Shown: positions 32,670 to 41,755 of the stretch, one piece after another
How positions within the stretch are numbered: the first letter of the stretch is position 1
Layout: every line of letters starts with the position of its first letter
NCBI GenBank assembly: GCA_903921455.1
Contig: CAIXPZ010000115.1
Span: 1-64,000, forward strand
Direction: 5' to 3'
Length of the DNA stretch: 64,000 bases
Origin: an uncultured Verrucomicrobia subdivision 3 bacterium
GTDB taxonomy: Bacteria > Verrucomicrobiota > Verrucomicrobiae > Limisphaerales > UBA11358
The notes under the pieces: generated by a model
Told to the model about the DNA's origin: nothing
The model's database searches: none
The model's input: only the letters and a program-made list of their open reading frames with translations
Translations under genes and position numbers: made by a program

Positions 32670-35411
32670 ATGGCAAGAAAGTCGGGCGACGAGTCCAATC
32701 CCAAGAACGGTTTTGATGATGTCATCGGCATCGCGCTGCTCGCGCTGGCGCTGCTGCTGCTTGTGGCGCAACTGTCGTTTGACCGCTACGACCTGCCCTT
32801 CGTCCGCACGCCGCCGAACAAGGAAATCCACAACTGGATCGGCACCATCGGTGCTTATCTCGCTTGGTTCACGTTTGTGCCGCTGGGCATCGCGGCGTAT
32901 CTGCTGCCTTGGATTTTCGCCGCGTTCGGCGCGGCGTATCTGCTGAATTTTCTCCGCTACCTCCGCGAACGCCTGCGCTGGTGCCTGCTCTGGACGACGG
33001 TCCTGCTAATCTCGCTTACCGGCCTGCTACATCTCGCCACCAACATTGACTTGTTAAAGGATTGGTGTTTCAGCATCAATACCCATCCCGCCGGTGGTTG
33101 GCTGGGGTATCTCACTTACGGACGTCTGAACCGATACGACTATGGCTTCTGCCTGCTCGGACGCCTTGGCGCGACGATCATTTATGCCGCGCTCGGTCTC
33201 ATCAGCCTGCTGTTCCTGACCAACTTCCAGCTCGGCATCTGGATCCGCGCCCTGCTGCAAAAGGAACAGGCCGCGCCGGAAAGCGCATTGAAATCCGCCG
33301 AGGAAATCGACCTGGCGAACCGGGCGAAGAAGCTGGAAGAACAGAAGCGCAAGCTGGAGGAGGAAATCGGGCGCACCGATAAACCGGAGAAGACTTCCAG
33401 CGGCCTTGGCGCCGACGGCCTGCCCGTGCCGGAACCCACCATCCGCGACTTGAGCTATCCGCAGACCAAAGGCCCACGCCTCACCAAAACCACCTTGCCC
33501 CCGAAAGCGCCAAAGGAAATCGCGCCCGCCGCGGACGGCCTCGAAGTAGGCGAGGTCATTCACGCTGAAGAGATCAAGCCGGCGACGACCGATGAGATTC
33601 TGGGCCGCAAGTCCGAGGTGAAGCCCGCCGAGAAAAAGCCGGCGGAAGAACCCAAAGCTGAACCCGCCCTCACGGAAAAGGTGGAAGCGCCAGCCGCCGA
33701 CAAACCCGCCGCGCCGAAAGTCGAGCCCGTCATCACGATTGCCGATGGTTCCGTGCCGCCCGCGCCAGCGCCACGGCCCAAGCCCGTGCCGAAACGGCCG
33801 AAACCGATGACTGTGGCTTCCGTGCCGATGATCGGCAACTACCAGTTGCCTTCGATGGATTTCCTGCAGCACGCGGACATGACCGTCAAGCCGACCGAGT
33901 CCAAGGAAGAACTCATGGCCAACGCGCGGCTCATGCAGCAGACACTCGCGCAGTTCGACATCGAAGTCTCCCTCGGCGATATCACCAAGGGGCCGACCAT
34001 CACGCGCTACGAATTGCATCCCGCACCCGGCGTGAAGCTGGAGAAGATCCAAAATCTTTCCAACAACCTCGCCGCCGCGCTCAAGGCCGAGCGCATTCAC
34101 ATCCTTGCGCCGGTTCCCGGCAAATCCTCCGTCGGCATCGAGGTGCCGAACCTCATCAAGACGAAGGTCATCATGCGCGATCTGTTCGAGTCGGACGAAT
34201 GGCGCAACACCAAGGCGCGCATCCCCATCGCGCTCGGCAAGGACGTTTACGGCCATCCGATCGTCGCCGACCTCGCCGAAATGCCGCACTGCCTCATCGC
34301 CGGTTCGACGGGTTCCGGCAAATCCGTTTGCATCAATTCCATCATCGCCTCCCTGCTCTACCGCTTCTCGCCAGATCAACTCCGCTTCGTGATGATCGAC
34401 CCGAAAGTCGTCGAACTGCAGCAATACAACGCCCTGCCTCATCTCGTCGTGCCCGTCGTGACCGATCCGAAAAAGGTGCTGCTCGCCCTGCGCTGGGTCG
34501 TGAACGAGATGGAGAAGCGCTACAAGATCTTCGCCCGCGTCGGCGTCCGCAACATCGCCTCGTTCAATTCCCGGCCGAAGAACAAGCCGCTGCCGGAGCA
34601 GGAATTGGAATTGCCGCTGTCCGCCAAGAAGGAAAAAGTCGAGGCGGGCGCAGGCGGCTTCGCGGTGGAAGTGGACGAGGAAATTGTCGTGCCGCGGGAG
34701 GAAGACATAATCATCCCCGAAAAGCTTTCCTACATCGTCGTCATCATCGACGAGTTAGCGGACCTGATGTTGGTTGCACCGGCGGACGTGGAAATGGCCA
34801 TCGCGCGCATCACGCAGATGGCGCGCGCGGCGGGCATCCATTGCATCGTCGCCACGCAGCGGCCATCCGTGGATGTCATCACCGGCGTCATCAAAGCGAA
34901 CATCCCCGCCCGCATCGCGTTCCAGGTGGCGAGCCGCGTGGATTCACGCACGATTCTCGATGCGATGGGCGCCGACAAGCTGCTTGGCAAGGGCGACATG
35001 CTGTATCTCCCGCCCGGTTCCGGCAATCTGAAGCGTGCCCAGGGCGCGCTTATCACCGACAAGGAGCTGGAGGACATCGTCAACTACATCGCCAAGCAGG
35101 GCAAACCGAGTTACGAAATGGAAATCCACCAGCAGCTCTCCAAGCCGTCCGCGAACACGGACATCGAGAGCGGCATTGACGAGGACGAGGAACTCATCCA
35201 GCAGTGCATCGAAGTCATCCGCAGCGAACAGAAGGCCAGCGTCTCGCTGATGCAACGCCGGCTGCGACTGGGCTACACCCGCGCCGCGCGCATCATGGAC
35301 GAACTCGAAGGCCGCGGCATCGTCGGGCCCAGCCAGGGCGCCGAGCCGCGCGAAATCCTTATCGACCTCGACGGCGGCGGCGCCGATGGCGGCACGCAGA
35401 GCGCCGTTTGA
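32670..35411 (+). CDS. ftsK: DNA translocase FtsK/SpoIIIE
   Basis: The 913-residue protein has four to five N-terminal membrane helices (residues about 20-210), a charged P/A/K-rich linker (about 215-390), the alpha/beta motor (about 390-800) and a C-terminal gamma winged helix for KOPS-like DNA (about 845-905; SVSLMQRRLRLGYTRAARIM). Walker A is GSTGSGKSVC near residue 545 and Walker B is VVIIDELADLM near 690. It pumps chromosome ends across the division septum and activates dimer resolution. I chose ATG 32670 (MARKSG) over the in-frame 32649. It is divergent from the 817-residue secreted protein. Confidence 0.95.
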   Translation: MARKSGDESNPKNGFDDVIGIALLALALLLLVAQLSFDRYDLPFVRTPPNKEIHNWIGTIGAYLAWFTFVPLGIAAYLLPWIFAAFGAAYLLNFLRYLRERLRWCLLWTTVLLISLTGLLHLATNIDLLKDWCFSINTHPAGGWLGYLTYGRLNRYDYGFCLLGRLGATIIYAALGLISLLFLTNFQLGIWIRALLQKEQAAPESALKSAEEIDLANRAKKLEEQKRKLEEEIGRTDKPEKTSSGLGADGLPVPEPTIRDLSYPQTKGPRLTKTTLPPKAPKEIAPAADGLEVGEVIHAEEIKPATTDEILGRKSEVKPAEKKPAEEPKAEPALTEKVEAPAADKPAAPKVEPVITIADGSVPPAPAPRPKPVPKRPKPMTVASVPMIGNYQLPSMDFLQHADMTVKPTESKEELMANARLMQQTLAQFDIEVSLGDITKGPTITRYELHPAPGVKLEKIQNLSNNLAAALKAERIHILAPVPGKSSVGIEVPNLIKTKVIMRDLFESDEWRNTKARIPIALGKDVYGHPIVADLAEMPHCLIAGSTGSGKSVCINSIIASLLYRFSPDQLRFVMIDPKVVELQQYNALPHLVVPVVTDPKKVLLALRWVVNEMEKRYKIFARVGVRNIASFNSRPKNKPLPEQELELPLSAKKEKVEAGAGGFAVEVDEEIVVPREEDIIIPEKLSYIVVIIDELADLMLVAPADVEMAIARITQMARAAGIHCIVATQRPSVDVITGVIKANIPARIAFQVASRVDSRTILDAMGADKLLGKGDMLYLPPGSGNLKRAQGALITDKELEDIVNYIAKQGKPSYEMEIHQQLSKPSANTDIESGIDEDEELIQQCIEVIRSEQKASVSLMQRRLRLGYTRAARIMDELEGRGIVGPSQGAEPREILIDLDGGGADGGTQSAV

Positions 35412-35463
35412 GCCGGGGAGAAAGGTCCACACGCAACCGCTCACGGCGGCCGGTTTCCCAAGA

Positions 35464-36837
35464 TCACTTCAACGGATACTGCCAGACCCAGTCGCCATTC
35501 TCGCGGTCTTCCTTGCCGTCGTCGGTCAAGGCGGTGATGCCGCCCTCATCCACCTCGTTCCAGCCGATGGAATAGAGCCGGAAATCCTTATCATCCGGCC
35601 GCGCGTAGTTCAGCGTTTTGCCGCTGATGATATCGTGCGGAACCTTTTCTATGAACTGCGGCCCGAGCGCGGCGAGCGTGGCGGGATAGTGTCCGTTTGC
35701 TAGCCGGTAACGCTCCAGGGCGCAGGCGATTCGGGCCTGATCCACCCAAGTCTGGTTGCGCGCCATCGTGGCGGCAGCCTTGGAAAAATTGGGAACGCAC
35801 ATGGCGGCGATAAAATTCATCGGCGTCCCGTGGTCAAATGCACGGTTGATGCTGGCATTGCTGGCTCTGGCCATGGAGGGCGAAACGGTGTTGCTCGCCA
35901 AGTCAAAGCCTTCCAGCATCTGCGATTCCAGTGTGACGATCAGAGCCTTATTCTGATAAATCCAACCGGCGGGCATTAGCCACCAGGCGAGATCGGAAGC
36001 CTGCCGGTGTGAGCCGTGGATTTCCCGCATCAATTCATCCGGCGTCAGGACGTTGAGCATCTGACACACCCCGGCGCGTTCGGCGCGGAAGGAATTGACC
36101 ACTTCGGGCAGCAGGTTGATTTCGGTCAGCTGCCGTTGCAAGGCGGTCAGCTCCGGCTCGCGCCACGAACGCGAAGCCACTCCGCACGCGACCGCTTCCG
36201 CATACAGCCCGGCGATGGCGACGTGAACCATGGAAGAGACAAGAGTTACGGGTTTGTGATCCGGCACCAGAGTCTGATTCAAGTGGTGCAACAGCGTCAG
36301 GTCCGCCAACGCCTTGGCCGGTTCACCCAACACGAGCTGACATTTGGCGCGATGGGCGAGCGTCTGACTCACATTGCGGTAGTTGACGAAATTCGGGAGG
36401 GGCTCTTTGAAAGGACGGGTGTAATCCCCATCCAGCCGCGCCAGCGGACGCTGGAGCGCGGTGCGCATCAGGTCAAAGCCCGGCTCATAGGCGGCGCACC
36501 ACGCGACGTAATTGCTCGCGGAGATTTCGGTGATGACGGTGGCGGTGGTTTCCGGATTGCCGGCGGGCAGAAGATTGGGCGAAGGGTTGGTGGCACCTTT
36601 GACAAACCACTCGGTCATCATGGGCGCGTGGTAGAAATTCTTATCGGCCGGCACCGGTGCAGGGATGAAAGTATTCCAATCCAGCGATTCGCCACGCGCT
36701 TTGGCTGCGCTCGCGGATGCTTGCCACGCGCGCACGCCGCGCGCGTTTTCCACCGCATAGAAACCGGCGGCCAGGATAAAGAGGATGGCGATCGTGATGG
36801 CTGTTCGCCATAGAATGGATTTGAGCGGGTCGGACAT
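35464..36837 (-). CDS. Membrane-anchored hypothetical protein (457 aa)
   Basis: There is one N-terminal membrane helix (ILWRTAITIAILFILAAGFY), then a long, mostly helical extracytoplasmic region. The last 90 residues (LANGHYPATLAALGPQFI, KVPHDIISGKTLNYA, FRLYSIGWNEVDEGG, DWVWQYPLK) match a C-terminal pattern frequent in Verrucomicrobia and Planctomycetes hypotheticals related to type II secretion pseudopilins. No catalytic motif is apparent and I cannot name a function. I chose the start at 36837 (MSDPLKS); an in-frame ATG lies six codons upstream. It is convergent with ftsK, 52 bp away. Confidence 0.7.
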   Translation of the reverse strand: MSDPLKSILWRTAITIAILFILAAGFYAVENARGVRAWQASASAAKARGESLDWNTFIPAPVPADKNFYHAPMMTEWFVKGATNPSPNLLPAGNPETTATVITEISASNYVAWCAAYEPGFDLMRTALQRPLARLDGDYTRPFKEPLPNFVNYRNVSQTLAHRAKCQLVLGEPAKALADLTLLHHLNQTLVPDHKPVTLVSSMVHVAIAGLYAEAVACGVASRSWREPELTALQRQLTEINLLPEVVNSFRAERAGVCQMLNVLTPDELMREIHGSHRQASDLAWWLMPAGWIYQNKALIVTLESQMLEGFDLASNTVSPSMARASNASINRAFDHGTPMNFIAAMCVPNFSKAAATMARNQTWVDQARIACALERYRLANGHYPATLAALGPQFIEKVPHDIISGKTLNYARPDDKDFRLYSIGWNEVDEGGITALTDDGKEDRENGDWVWQYPLK

Positions 36838-37048
36838 CGCGGGGGGATATTCCAAGATTGGCCGGCGCGCGTCAAACCCTCGGCTTATAGAACATCATCG
36901 GCGGGCTTCCAATTTCGGGCGTGAAGTATTGATTCCGCGTCCGCGCCGTCAACGCGCACGGCGCGTCGCAGTGGAGCAATCTGGCCACGGCCCGAGGGAA
37001 ATGACCGGGCCAGCCACCGGGCCGGGGCGCCGGCCGCGGTCGCAAAAC

Positions 37049-37077
37049 TTGACGTGGGGACACAAAAAATCTATTGT
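37049..37077 (+). promoter_or_regulatory. Sigma-70-type promoter of tRNA-His
   Basis: TTGACG (37049-37054), a 17-bp spacer and TATTGT (37072-37077) stand 14 bp ahead of the tRNA-His gene. Confidence 0.7.
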
Positions 37078-37091
37078 CGTGCGCTCGGGTT

Positions 37092-37167
37092 GGTGGTCGT
37101 AGCTCAATGGTAGAGTCCCAGATTGTGATTCTGGCTGTTGCGGGTTCGAATCCCGTCGGCCACCCCA
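37092..37167 (+). tRNA. tRNA-His (anticodon GTG)
   Basis: The acceptor stem GTGGTCG pairs with CGGCCAC. The extra 5' G at 37092 faces the C discriminator at 37164, the identity mark of histidine tRNA. The anticodon loop is TTGTGAT with anticodon GTG, the T arm contains TTCGAAT, and CCA is encoded at 37165-37167. Its 3' end (from 37141) is the attachment site of the island and is duplicated at 57988. Confidence 0.95.
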
Positions 37168-37172
37168 ACCTT
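37141..37172 (+). repeat. attL: 32-bp direct repeat, tRNA-His 3' end
   Basis: These 32 bp cover the T arm, acceptor 3' strand and CCA of tRNA-His plus five further bases. The same 32 bp occur at 57988-58019. The two copies diverge immediately outside, which fixes the ends of the inserted element. Confidence 0.9.
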
Positions 37173-37252
37173 AAATTTCATTGTTCTGCACAATAGAATC
37201 AATGGTCTTATTCAATCCAATAGATGCCAGAATGGCGCTTTGGATTGGCACA

Positions 37253-37271
37253 GTGCAACATCTGTGCAACA
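37253..37271 (+). repeat. Two GTGCAACA octamers, candidate left arm-type integrase sites
   Basis: GTGCAACA occurs at 37253-37260 and 37264-37271, an 11-bp (one helical turn) period, directly upstream of the integrase start. The same octamer clusters at the other end of the island. An 8-bp inverted repeat (CAATCCAA at 37213-37220, TTGGATTG at 37240-37247) lies between these sites and attL. Confidence 0.55.
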
Positions 37272-37280
37272 ATAAGACGC

Positions 37281-38663
37281 ATGAAAACGCACCGTTCACG
37301 CAAACCCGACTGGCCCCGCAAAGTTACCGTAGGCCGCGAGCATGTCAGCATCTACAAGCGCACCGCTCCAAACGGCTCGACTTGTTTCATGGTTGCCAAT
37401 TACGCGGACGGCAAACGCCGGTTTGATTCTTACGCCTACGAAGCCCTTGCCCTTGAAGCGGCGGGCAAACTCGCCCGGCAGATGAGCGAGCGCGAAGTCT
37501 TGGCGGCTGCGATGACCAATGAACAAGCGAGTGAATTTGCCGCCGCAGTCCAAAGAATCGCCCCTTTCAAGGTCGGGCTGCTGTCCGTCGCCGACGCCGT
37601 GGCGAATGCGTTGAAAATTCTAGGCGGCTTTGAAAACATGGATAAGGTCAGAGAGGCCGCCGCACAAGGAAAGTCACTGCCCGCTCTGTCCGAGTTTCTA
37701 GCCGCGGCGAAGTTCTACTATGAACGCCACAAGAAAATTACAGCCAAGCGCGTTGCTGATGTTGTCACTGAATTGATTTCCCACAAAAAGGCCCGCAAAA
37801 AAAGCGAGCGCTACTTGCGAGACTTAAATTCGCGGCTGAACCGGTTCGCCGAAACATTTCAAAAGAATGTCGGCGATGTGACGACGCCGGAATTACAATC
37901 GTGGCTGGATGATATGAAGCTTTCGGCCCGTTCCGTGAAAAACTACCGCGCCGCTCTGGAAATGCTGTTCACCTTCGCTGAATCACGCGGCTATGTTGCC
38001 AAAGGCTGCAACCCGGTGGACGACACGGAAAAAGTTGCGGGCGTCAGCGCTGGCGCGATTGAAATTTTTAAGCCGAAGGAAATCACCGCCCTGCTGAATC
38101 ACGCGCCGCGTAAATATCTGCCGCTGGTTGCGCTCGGTGCATTCGCCGGGCTTCGCACCGCCGAAGCCGAAAGGCTGGAATGGAGCGACATTGATTTTGA
38201 AGGCGGTTTCATTCACATCGCCGGCGAAAAGGCTAAAACTCGCTCACGCCGGCTTGTGCCGATTCTGCCGAATTTGAGGGCATGGTTAATTCCCTATGCG
38301 AAAAAAACCGGCAAGGTTTGGGCAGACAGTGAACGCGAGCGCAAACGTTTACGGAACAAGATGCTGAAAGCATCCGGCGTGAAATGGAAAGATAACGGCT
38401 TGCGTCACTCATTTTGCTCTTACCGTTTGGCCGTCACACATGATGCGGCTAAAACGTCTCTAGAGGCGGGCAACTCTCCGCAAATGATTTTTCAACACTA
38501 TCGTGAACTGGTAAAGCCCGCCGATGCGCTTGAATGGTTCAGCGTGTTGCCGGAAGGCGAGCCCGCGCCGGTGGTTACCAAGAAAATCCCAATCGTCAAC
38601 CGCCGACAGCCGTTGCCCCATGTTGCTCGGATGCCAAAGGAGGGAACCGTCGCGGCAAACTAA
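37281..38663 (+). CDS. Tyrosine recombinase, island integrase
   Basis: The 460-residue phage-type integrase has an N-terminal SAM-like region (about 170-260) and a catalytic domain from about 275. Box I is GAFAGLRTAEAERLEW, box II is GLRHSFCSYRLA, and the nucleophile tyrosine is in GNSPQMIFQHYRELV. It would integrate and excise the island at tRNA-His. I chose ATG 37281 (MKTHRSRKPDW); the in-frame ATG at 37224 would run across the octamer sites. It is 113 bp from the tRNA end and shares the C-terminal sequence style of the integrase at 645-1967. Confidence 0.92.
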   Translation: MKTHRSRKPDWPRKVTVGREHVSIYKRTAPNGSTCFMVANYADGKRRFDSYAYEALALEAAGKLARQMSEREVLAAAMTNEQASEFAAAVQRIAPFKVGLLSVADAVANALKILGGFENMDKVREAAAQGKSLPALSEFLAAAKFYYERHKKITAKRVADVVTELISHKKARKKSERYLRDLNSRLNRFAETFQKNVGDVTTPELQSWLDDMKLSARSVKNYRAALEMLFTFAESRGYVAKGCNPVDDTEKVAGVSAGAIEIFKPKEITALLNHAPRKYLPLVALGAFAGLRTAEAERLEWSDIDFEGGFIHIAGEKAKTRSRRLVPILPNLRAWLIPYAKKTGKVWADSERERKRLRNKMLKASGVKWKDNGLRHSFCSYRLAVTHDAAKTSLEAGNSPQMIFQHYRELVKPADALEWFSVLPEGEPAPVVTKKIPIVNRRQPLPHVARMPKEGTVAAN

Positions 38664-38680
38664 AATCACCAATTATTCGT

Positions 38681-39331
38681 ATGACAAAGCCAATCTGTAA
38701 GAATAAAAAAATTTCACTTTGCAATAATCTACTAAATGCCGATTTTCCGGCTCCCATTATTCCTCCACATCCGAAATTTATTGTCCCAAGAGAGATGCGG
38801 GGGCTGCTAGTCGTAACTCCAGATGTAAAGAAATCTTGGATAAAACATCATTTGGTTGGTGAATCTTTGGCTAAAAAACCAATTTCGCAACGAGGTCGCG
38901 ATTGGTTCTGGCGGGTAGCTGTCCTTACCAAGAAATCAGATTGTCCAGCCGATGTGCTTCAAAATTTCAACGTCATTCGCAAACAACTAAAGAGGGAGTT
39001 TTCTGAAAATCTAGATTCTGGCAAACTAAAGGAATTTATCAGGTCATTGGACGAAGCCTTGGGCAAACCAGTTAACCGCCACGACGTTGAAAGCAAGGTG
39101 AGTGATTTTCTAATTAGGGGTTGGATTCATCATGATTCTCCTTTCTGCTGCTTCAACTATGAAGCCTTGGCCGGCCTGCTAACATACGTTTTTGAAAAGG
39201 ATTACAACTCCAATTATTTGGGCAAGTTGTGTCGAAAACTCAAACTAAAACCAGTCCATAATCCTCCTGTAGGTGTCGTAATCGAAACGAAGAACCTACG
39301 AGTTTTTAAGGTCGGATTTGATGCAATATAA
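38681..39331 (+). CDS. Hypothetical protein (216 aa)
   Basis: The frame starts at ATG 38681 (MTKPICKNKKISL), 17 bp after the integrase stop, so it may be co-transcribed with it. The sequence is mixed alpha/beta, rich in K, with WIHHDSPFCCFNYEALAGLL near residue 155 as its most distinctive stretch. No signal peptide, membrane segment or catalytic motif is visible, and I recognise no family. Base composition is more A+T-rich than the flanking core genes, fitting an acquired gene. The frame extends upstream over the integrase 3' end, but that part is not protein-like. Confidence 0.6.
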   Translation: MTKPICKNKKISLCNNLLNADFPAPIIPPHPKFIVPREMRGLLVVTPDVKKSWIKHHLVGESLAKKPISQRGRDWFWRVAVLTKKSDCPADVLQNFNVIRKQLKREFSENLDSGKLKEFIRSLDEALGKPVNRHDVESKVSDFLIRGWIHHDSPFCCFNYEALAGLLTYVFEKDYNSNYLGKLCRKLKLKPVHNPPVGVVIETKNLRVFKVGFDAI

Positions 39332-39395
39332 CTGAGGGATTAGAGATTGGGTCTAGGTTTAATTTGGTCCACCATTTAAGTCCTACAGGGTTGCA

Positions 39396-39413
39396 CGATA
39401 ATTCGCATTATCG
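39396..39413. promoter_or_regulatory. Perfect 7-bp inverted repeat before the excisionase-like gene
   Basis: CGATAAT and ATTATCG are separated by TCGC and end 8 bp before the ATG at 39422. It could be an operator for the encoded HTH protein or an RNA hairpin that covers the ribosome site. Confidence 0.4.
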
Positions 39414-39421
39414 GGGCAGCT

Positions 39422-39718
39422 ATGAGAAATCAAATCAAGTCCGAAACCGTTGCGGGCAATTCAGAATCAACGGCAACTGTTAATCTAAACCTCCCGCGCT
39501 ATGGCTCGAAGCGAGATGTTGCAGCTATGCTCCAAATGTCTGTCCGCTCGGTGGACAACTTTCTGGCCCAGGGTTGCCCCCACTTAAAGCTTGGCGAACG
39601 CCGAGTTCGCTTCGACCTGGTAGAAGCGCGGAATTGGTTTGCAGAAACTTACCGCATCCAACGGCGCGGTGCGGTGCGGGCGGTCAGAAATCAGCAACCG
39701 GGGGTGCCCAATGAATAA
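39422..39718 (+). CDS. Excisionase-like helix-turn-helix protein
   Basis: The 98-residue protein contains a MerR/HTH_17-type winged helix: YGSKRDVAAMLQMSVRSVDN, then KLGERRVRFDLVEARNWF. Proteins of this type act as recombination directionality factors or regulators in integrative elements. Its place between the integrase and other element genes fits that role. A perfect inverted repeat lies 8 bp upstream. The last codons overlap the start of the next gene (ATGAATAA at 39711-39718), so the two are translationally coupled. Confidence 0.75.
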   Translation: MRNQIKSETVAGNSESTATVNLNLPRYGSKRDVAAMLQMSVRSVDNFLAQGCPHLKLGERRVRFDLVEARNWFAETYRIQRRGAVRAVRNQQPGVPNE

Positions 39719-40133
39719 TCCTGCGCCCACCCACCCCGAAATCGCATCGAAAATAGCTATTAAACGCGCCGGAAGGCTTTCAACCTGTCCAAGTAGCTGG
39801 CAAGGCGTCCTGAAGCGTTCTTGGGCGGGAAACAGTCGAAAAACAGCTATCCGTGCGTTCTGTGGCGAATGTCAAGGTTTTGACCGTCAGGGAATCACCG
39901 ATTGCACATGCTACGCTTGCCCATTGTGGAATACCCGTCCGTTCCAGAAACTTGAGGTCAGCGTATCGGCCGGGGTCACCAAAGCCGCATCCAGCCCTGA
40001 CCATTCATCCACTAGCGAGTCATCCGGTCCTAAAGCGGATGTGCCAGCATATTTGCCAGCGAATCTGGAGCGGTCGGCCCCAATTTCCGAGTCGGGTGGA
40101 TGCGGAGGGTACGATGCAAATTTAAAAATGTGA
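39711..40133 (+). CDS. Small protein with a phage-type cysteine cluster (140 aa)
   Basis: The start at ATG 39711 overlaps the previous stop and is preceded by GGGGGTG. Residues about 40-72 hold a CxxC..CxC..CPLW cluster (AFCGECQGFD then CTCYACPLWNTRPF) that could bind zinc. I recognise this Cys/PLWxxRP pattern from small phage and prophage proteins of unknown role. The C-terminal half is low-complexity (P, S, A) and probably disordered. It is coupled to the excisionase-like gene, so it is probably part of the element's transfer or control module. Confidence 0.6.
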   Translation: MNNPAPTHPEIASKIAIKRAGRLSTCPSSWQGVLKRSWAGNSRKTAIRAFCGECQGFDRQGITDCTCYACPLWNTRPFQKLEVSVSAGVTKAASSPDHSSTSESSGPKADVPAYLPANLERSAPISESGGCGGYDANLKM

Positions 40134-41266
40134 GCTACTAAAGGCGGAACCAATTACTTTTTTATAGATTTCGTCCAGGAGACTTGACTCGGTCAAAGTA
40201 GTCACTAAAAAGGCTTTGCTTAACGAGCAAAATTGTTGGTTTTTAAATTTTCGCCAGTCTGAAGGCGAGTCATAAATGTCAGACCGACCATCCCTGTTTG
40301 GTCATGCGATTGAGAAGCATTCAGGGAATTGCAAGCGTTGCGAATATTAATATAAGCACTGGAAGGATGGCATCGCCAGTGCGACTTCGAGCAAGCACCG
40401 CGAGGGGCTTGCCTAAATCACAACTCGGTCTCCATAAGGAGATGGATGCAATGGGAGCGGTGGGTATTTCACCGCACGTCACAAGCCGGTACGAAGGGCG
40501 TATGACCATTGTAATGACGCGAAAGCTCGCTGCTCACGGCGAAGAGTGGGACGGGATTAACCGTATCCAACAAAATTGCACCCGCAAGAACACATTGCAA
40601 TTCAGATAGGCCCACGGCGATGGCTTACTTGAGATAATATTTCAAGCGATTGGTGATAATGCCTGACTGCGGGAAACAACCAGAACCAAAAGTTCGCGGG
40701 TGGCCGCGTGCTGCTTACGGGATTAACCATCAGAACAACGTAACATGAGCATCAACTGGCGAAGCGTGAGGAAGCGCGAAGCTTTTTTCTTAAAGACTGG
40801 CAAACTGACAATGGGGAAAAATCTGTTCAGACCAAGACGACGTTTCAAACGGCGACCTCCATTGGCACATAAAGCACCTAGACGACCAATTACAATGGTA
40901 GTTTCCGAGGTGAATAGCAGCGAGCGGGAAGAACCATTACGGCAGGTGGCCCATCAAATCGGGCAGACAAATTCCACGTCATAATGCAAAAGCAGCTTGC
41001 ATCTCCCTCTTTCTGAGTGCCTAATGGAACCGTCTGAAAATGCTGAATGATGTACGGAAATAGACTGAAAGAATCTCGCGTAGCTTGGCTACGGGTCTCA
41101 TTCGAAAACCTCGAATTTTCAAAGCAGGGAGACCGGCCGGCACGCGACCAATCAGGCGCGGTTGGCGTATTTCTCTGCAAGGCGCTTCGCGGTGCCTCGG
41201 ATTAGAGTGCGTTGAGTCCGCACAGTTGTATCTCCGTTATCGTTCCACAAAATGAACGGAATCATA
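40134..41266. other. 1.1-kb stretch without a convincing gene
   Basis: Short frames exist on both strands (for example 40298-40609 and 40745-40984 on plus), but none combines a start signal, protein-like composition and a recognisable motif. The sequence has the look of decayed coding DNA. No tRNA, terminator or repeat array was seen. Confidence 0.45.
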
Positions 41267-41755
41267 ATGAATGAAGAGACTATCCTTGGGGGCATCCTCA
41301 TTGTGTTGGGTTTGCTGTTTTGTTTAGCTTTTCTTTGGAAGCCCTTCAGATATTTGTGGTCGCAAGTCAAAACGGGTTCGGGTCGTAAACTAATCTTTGG
41401 TTGCGGAGCCATTGCGTTTGTCTTGTGCGGGTTGTTTCCGCCGTGGCTTTCCGTTTCGTATGAAGGACATGCTCACGCGATGGGTTTTAGTTTCATTTTA
41501 ACGCCCCCATCAACATGGACTAGACTTGATTTTTCTCGCCTGACAGTGGAATGGCTCTGCGTTGTAGTTGCGACCGGAACTCTTTTGCTACTTACGACAA
41601 ATTCTGGAAAAAAAGTCAACGAATCACCTGTCCCACAATTACCAAAAACTGATAAGGCCACCGAGTTTCCCGACCCGGTATCCGCAGCCCTTACTACCCA
41701 AAGTTCAGCACCCGATGTTTCTCAAAGCGATAAGCTAGGCGGCAGGGTCAAGTAA
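41267..41755 (+). CDS. Small membrane protein with three helices (162 aa)
   Basis: Three hydrophobic segments are clear: ILGGILIVLGLLFCLAFLW near the start, LIFGCGAIAFVLCGLFPPWL, and LCVVVATGTLLLL near residue 105. A short hydrophilic tail follows. No family is recognised. I chose ATG 41267 (MNEETIL) because CGGAA lies about 8 bp upstream; an in-frame ATG at 41252 lacks a ribosome site. Its 3' end overlaps the convergent receiver-like gene by 34 bp. Confidence 0.6.
   Translation: MNEETILGGILIVLGLLFCLAFLWKPFRYLWSQVKTGSGRKLIFGCGAIAFVLCGLFPPWLSVSYEGHAHAMGFSFILTPPSTWTRLDFSRLTVEWLCVVVATGTLLLLTTNSGKKVNESPVPQLPKTDKATEFPDPVSAALTTQSSAPDVSQSDKLGGRVK

Noticed and set aside
33054..34442. 462-codon minus-strand frame opposite ftsK
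   Set aside because: It is an antisense shadow of the ftsK linker and motor, rich in G, R, H and F without domain features.
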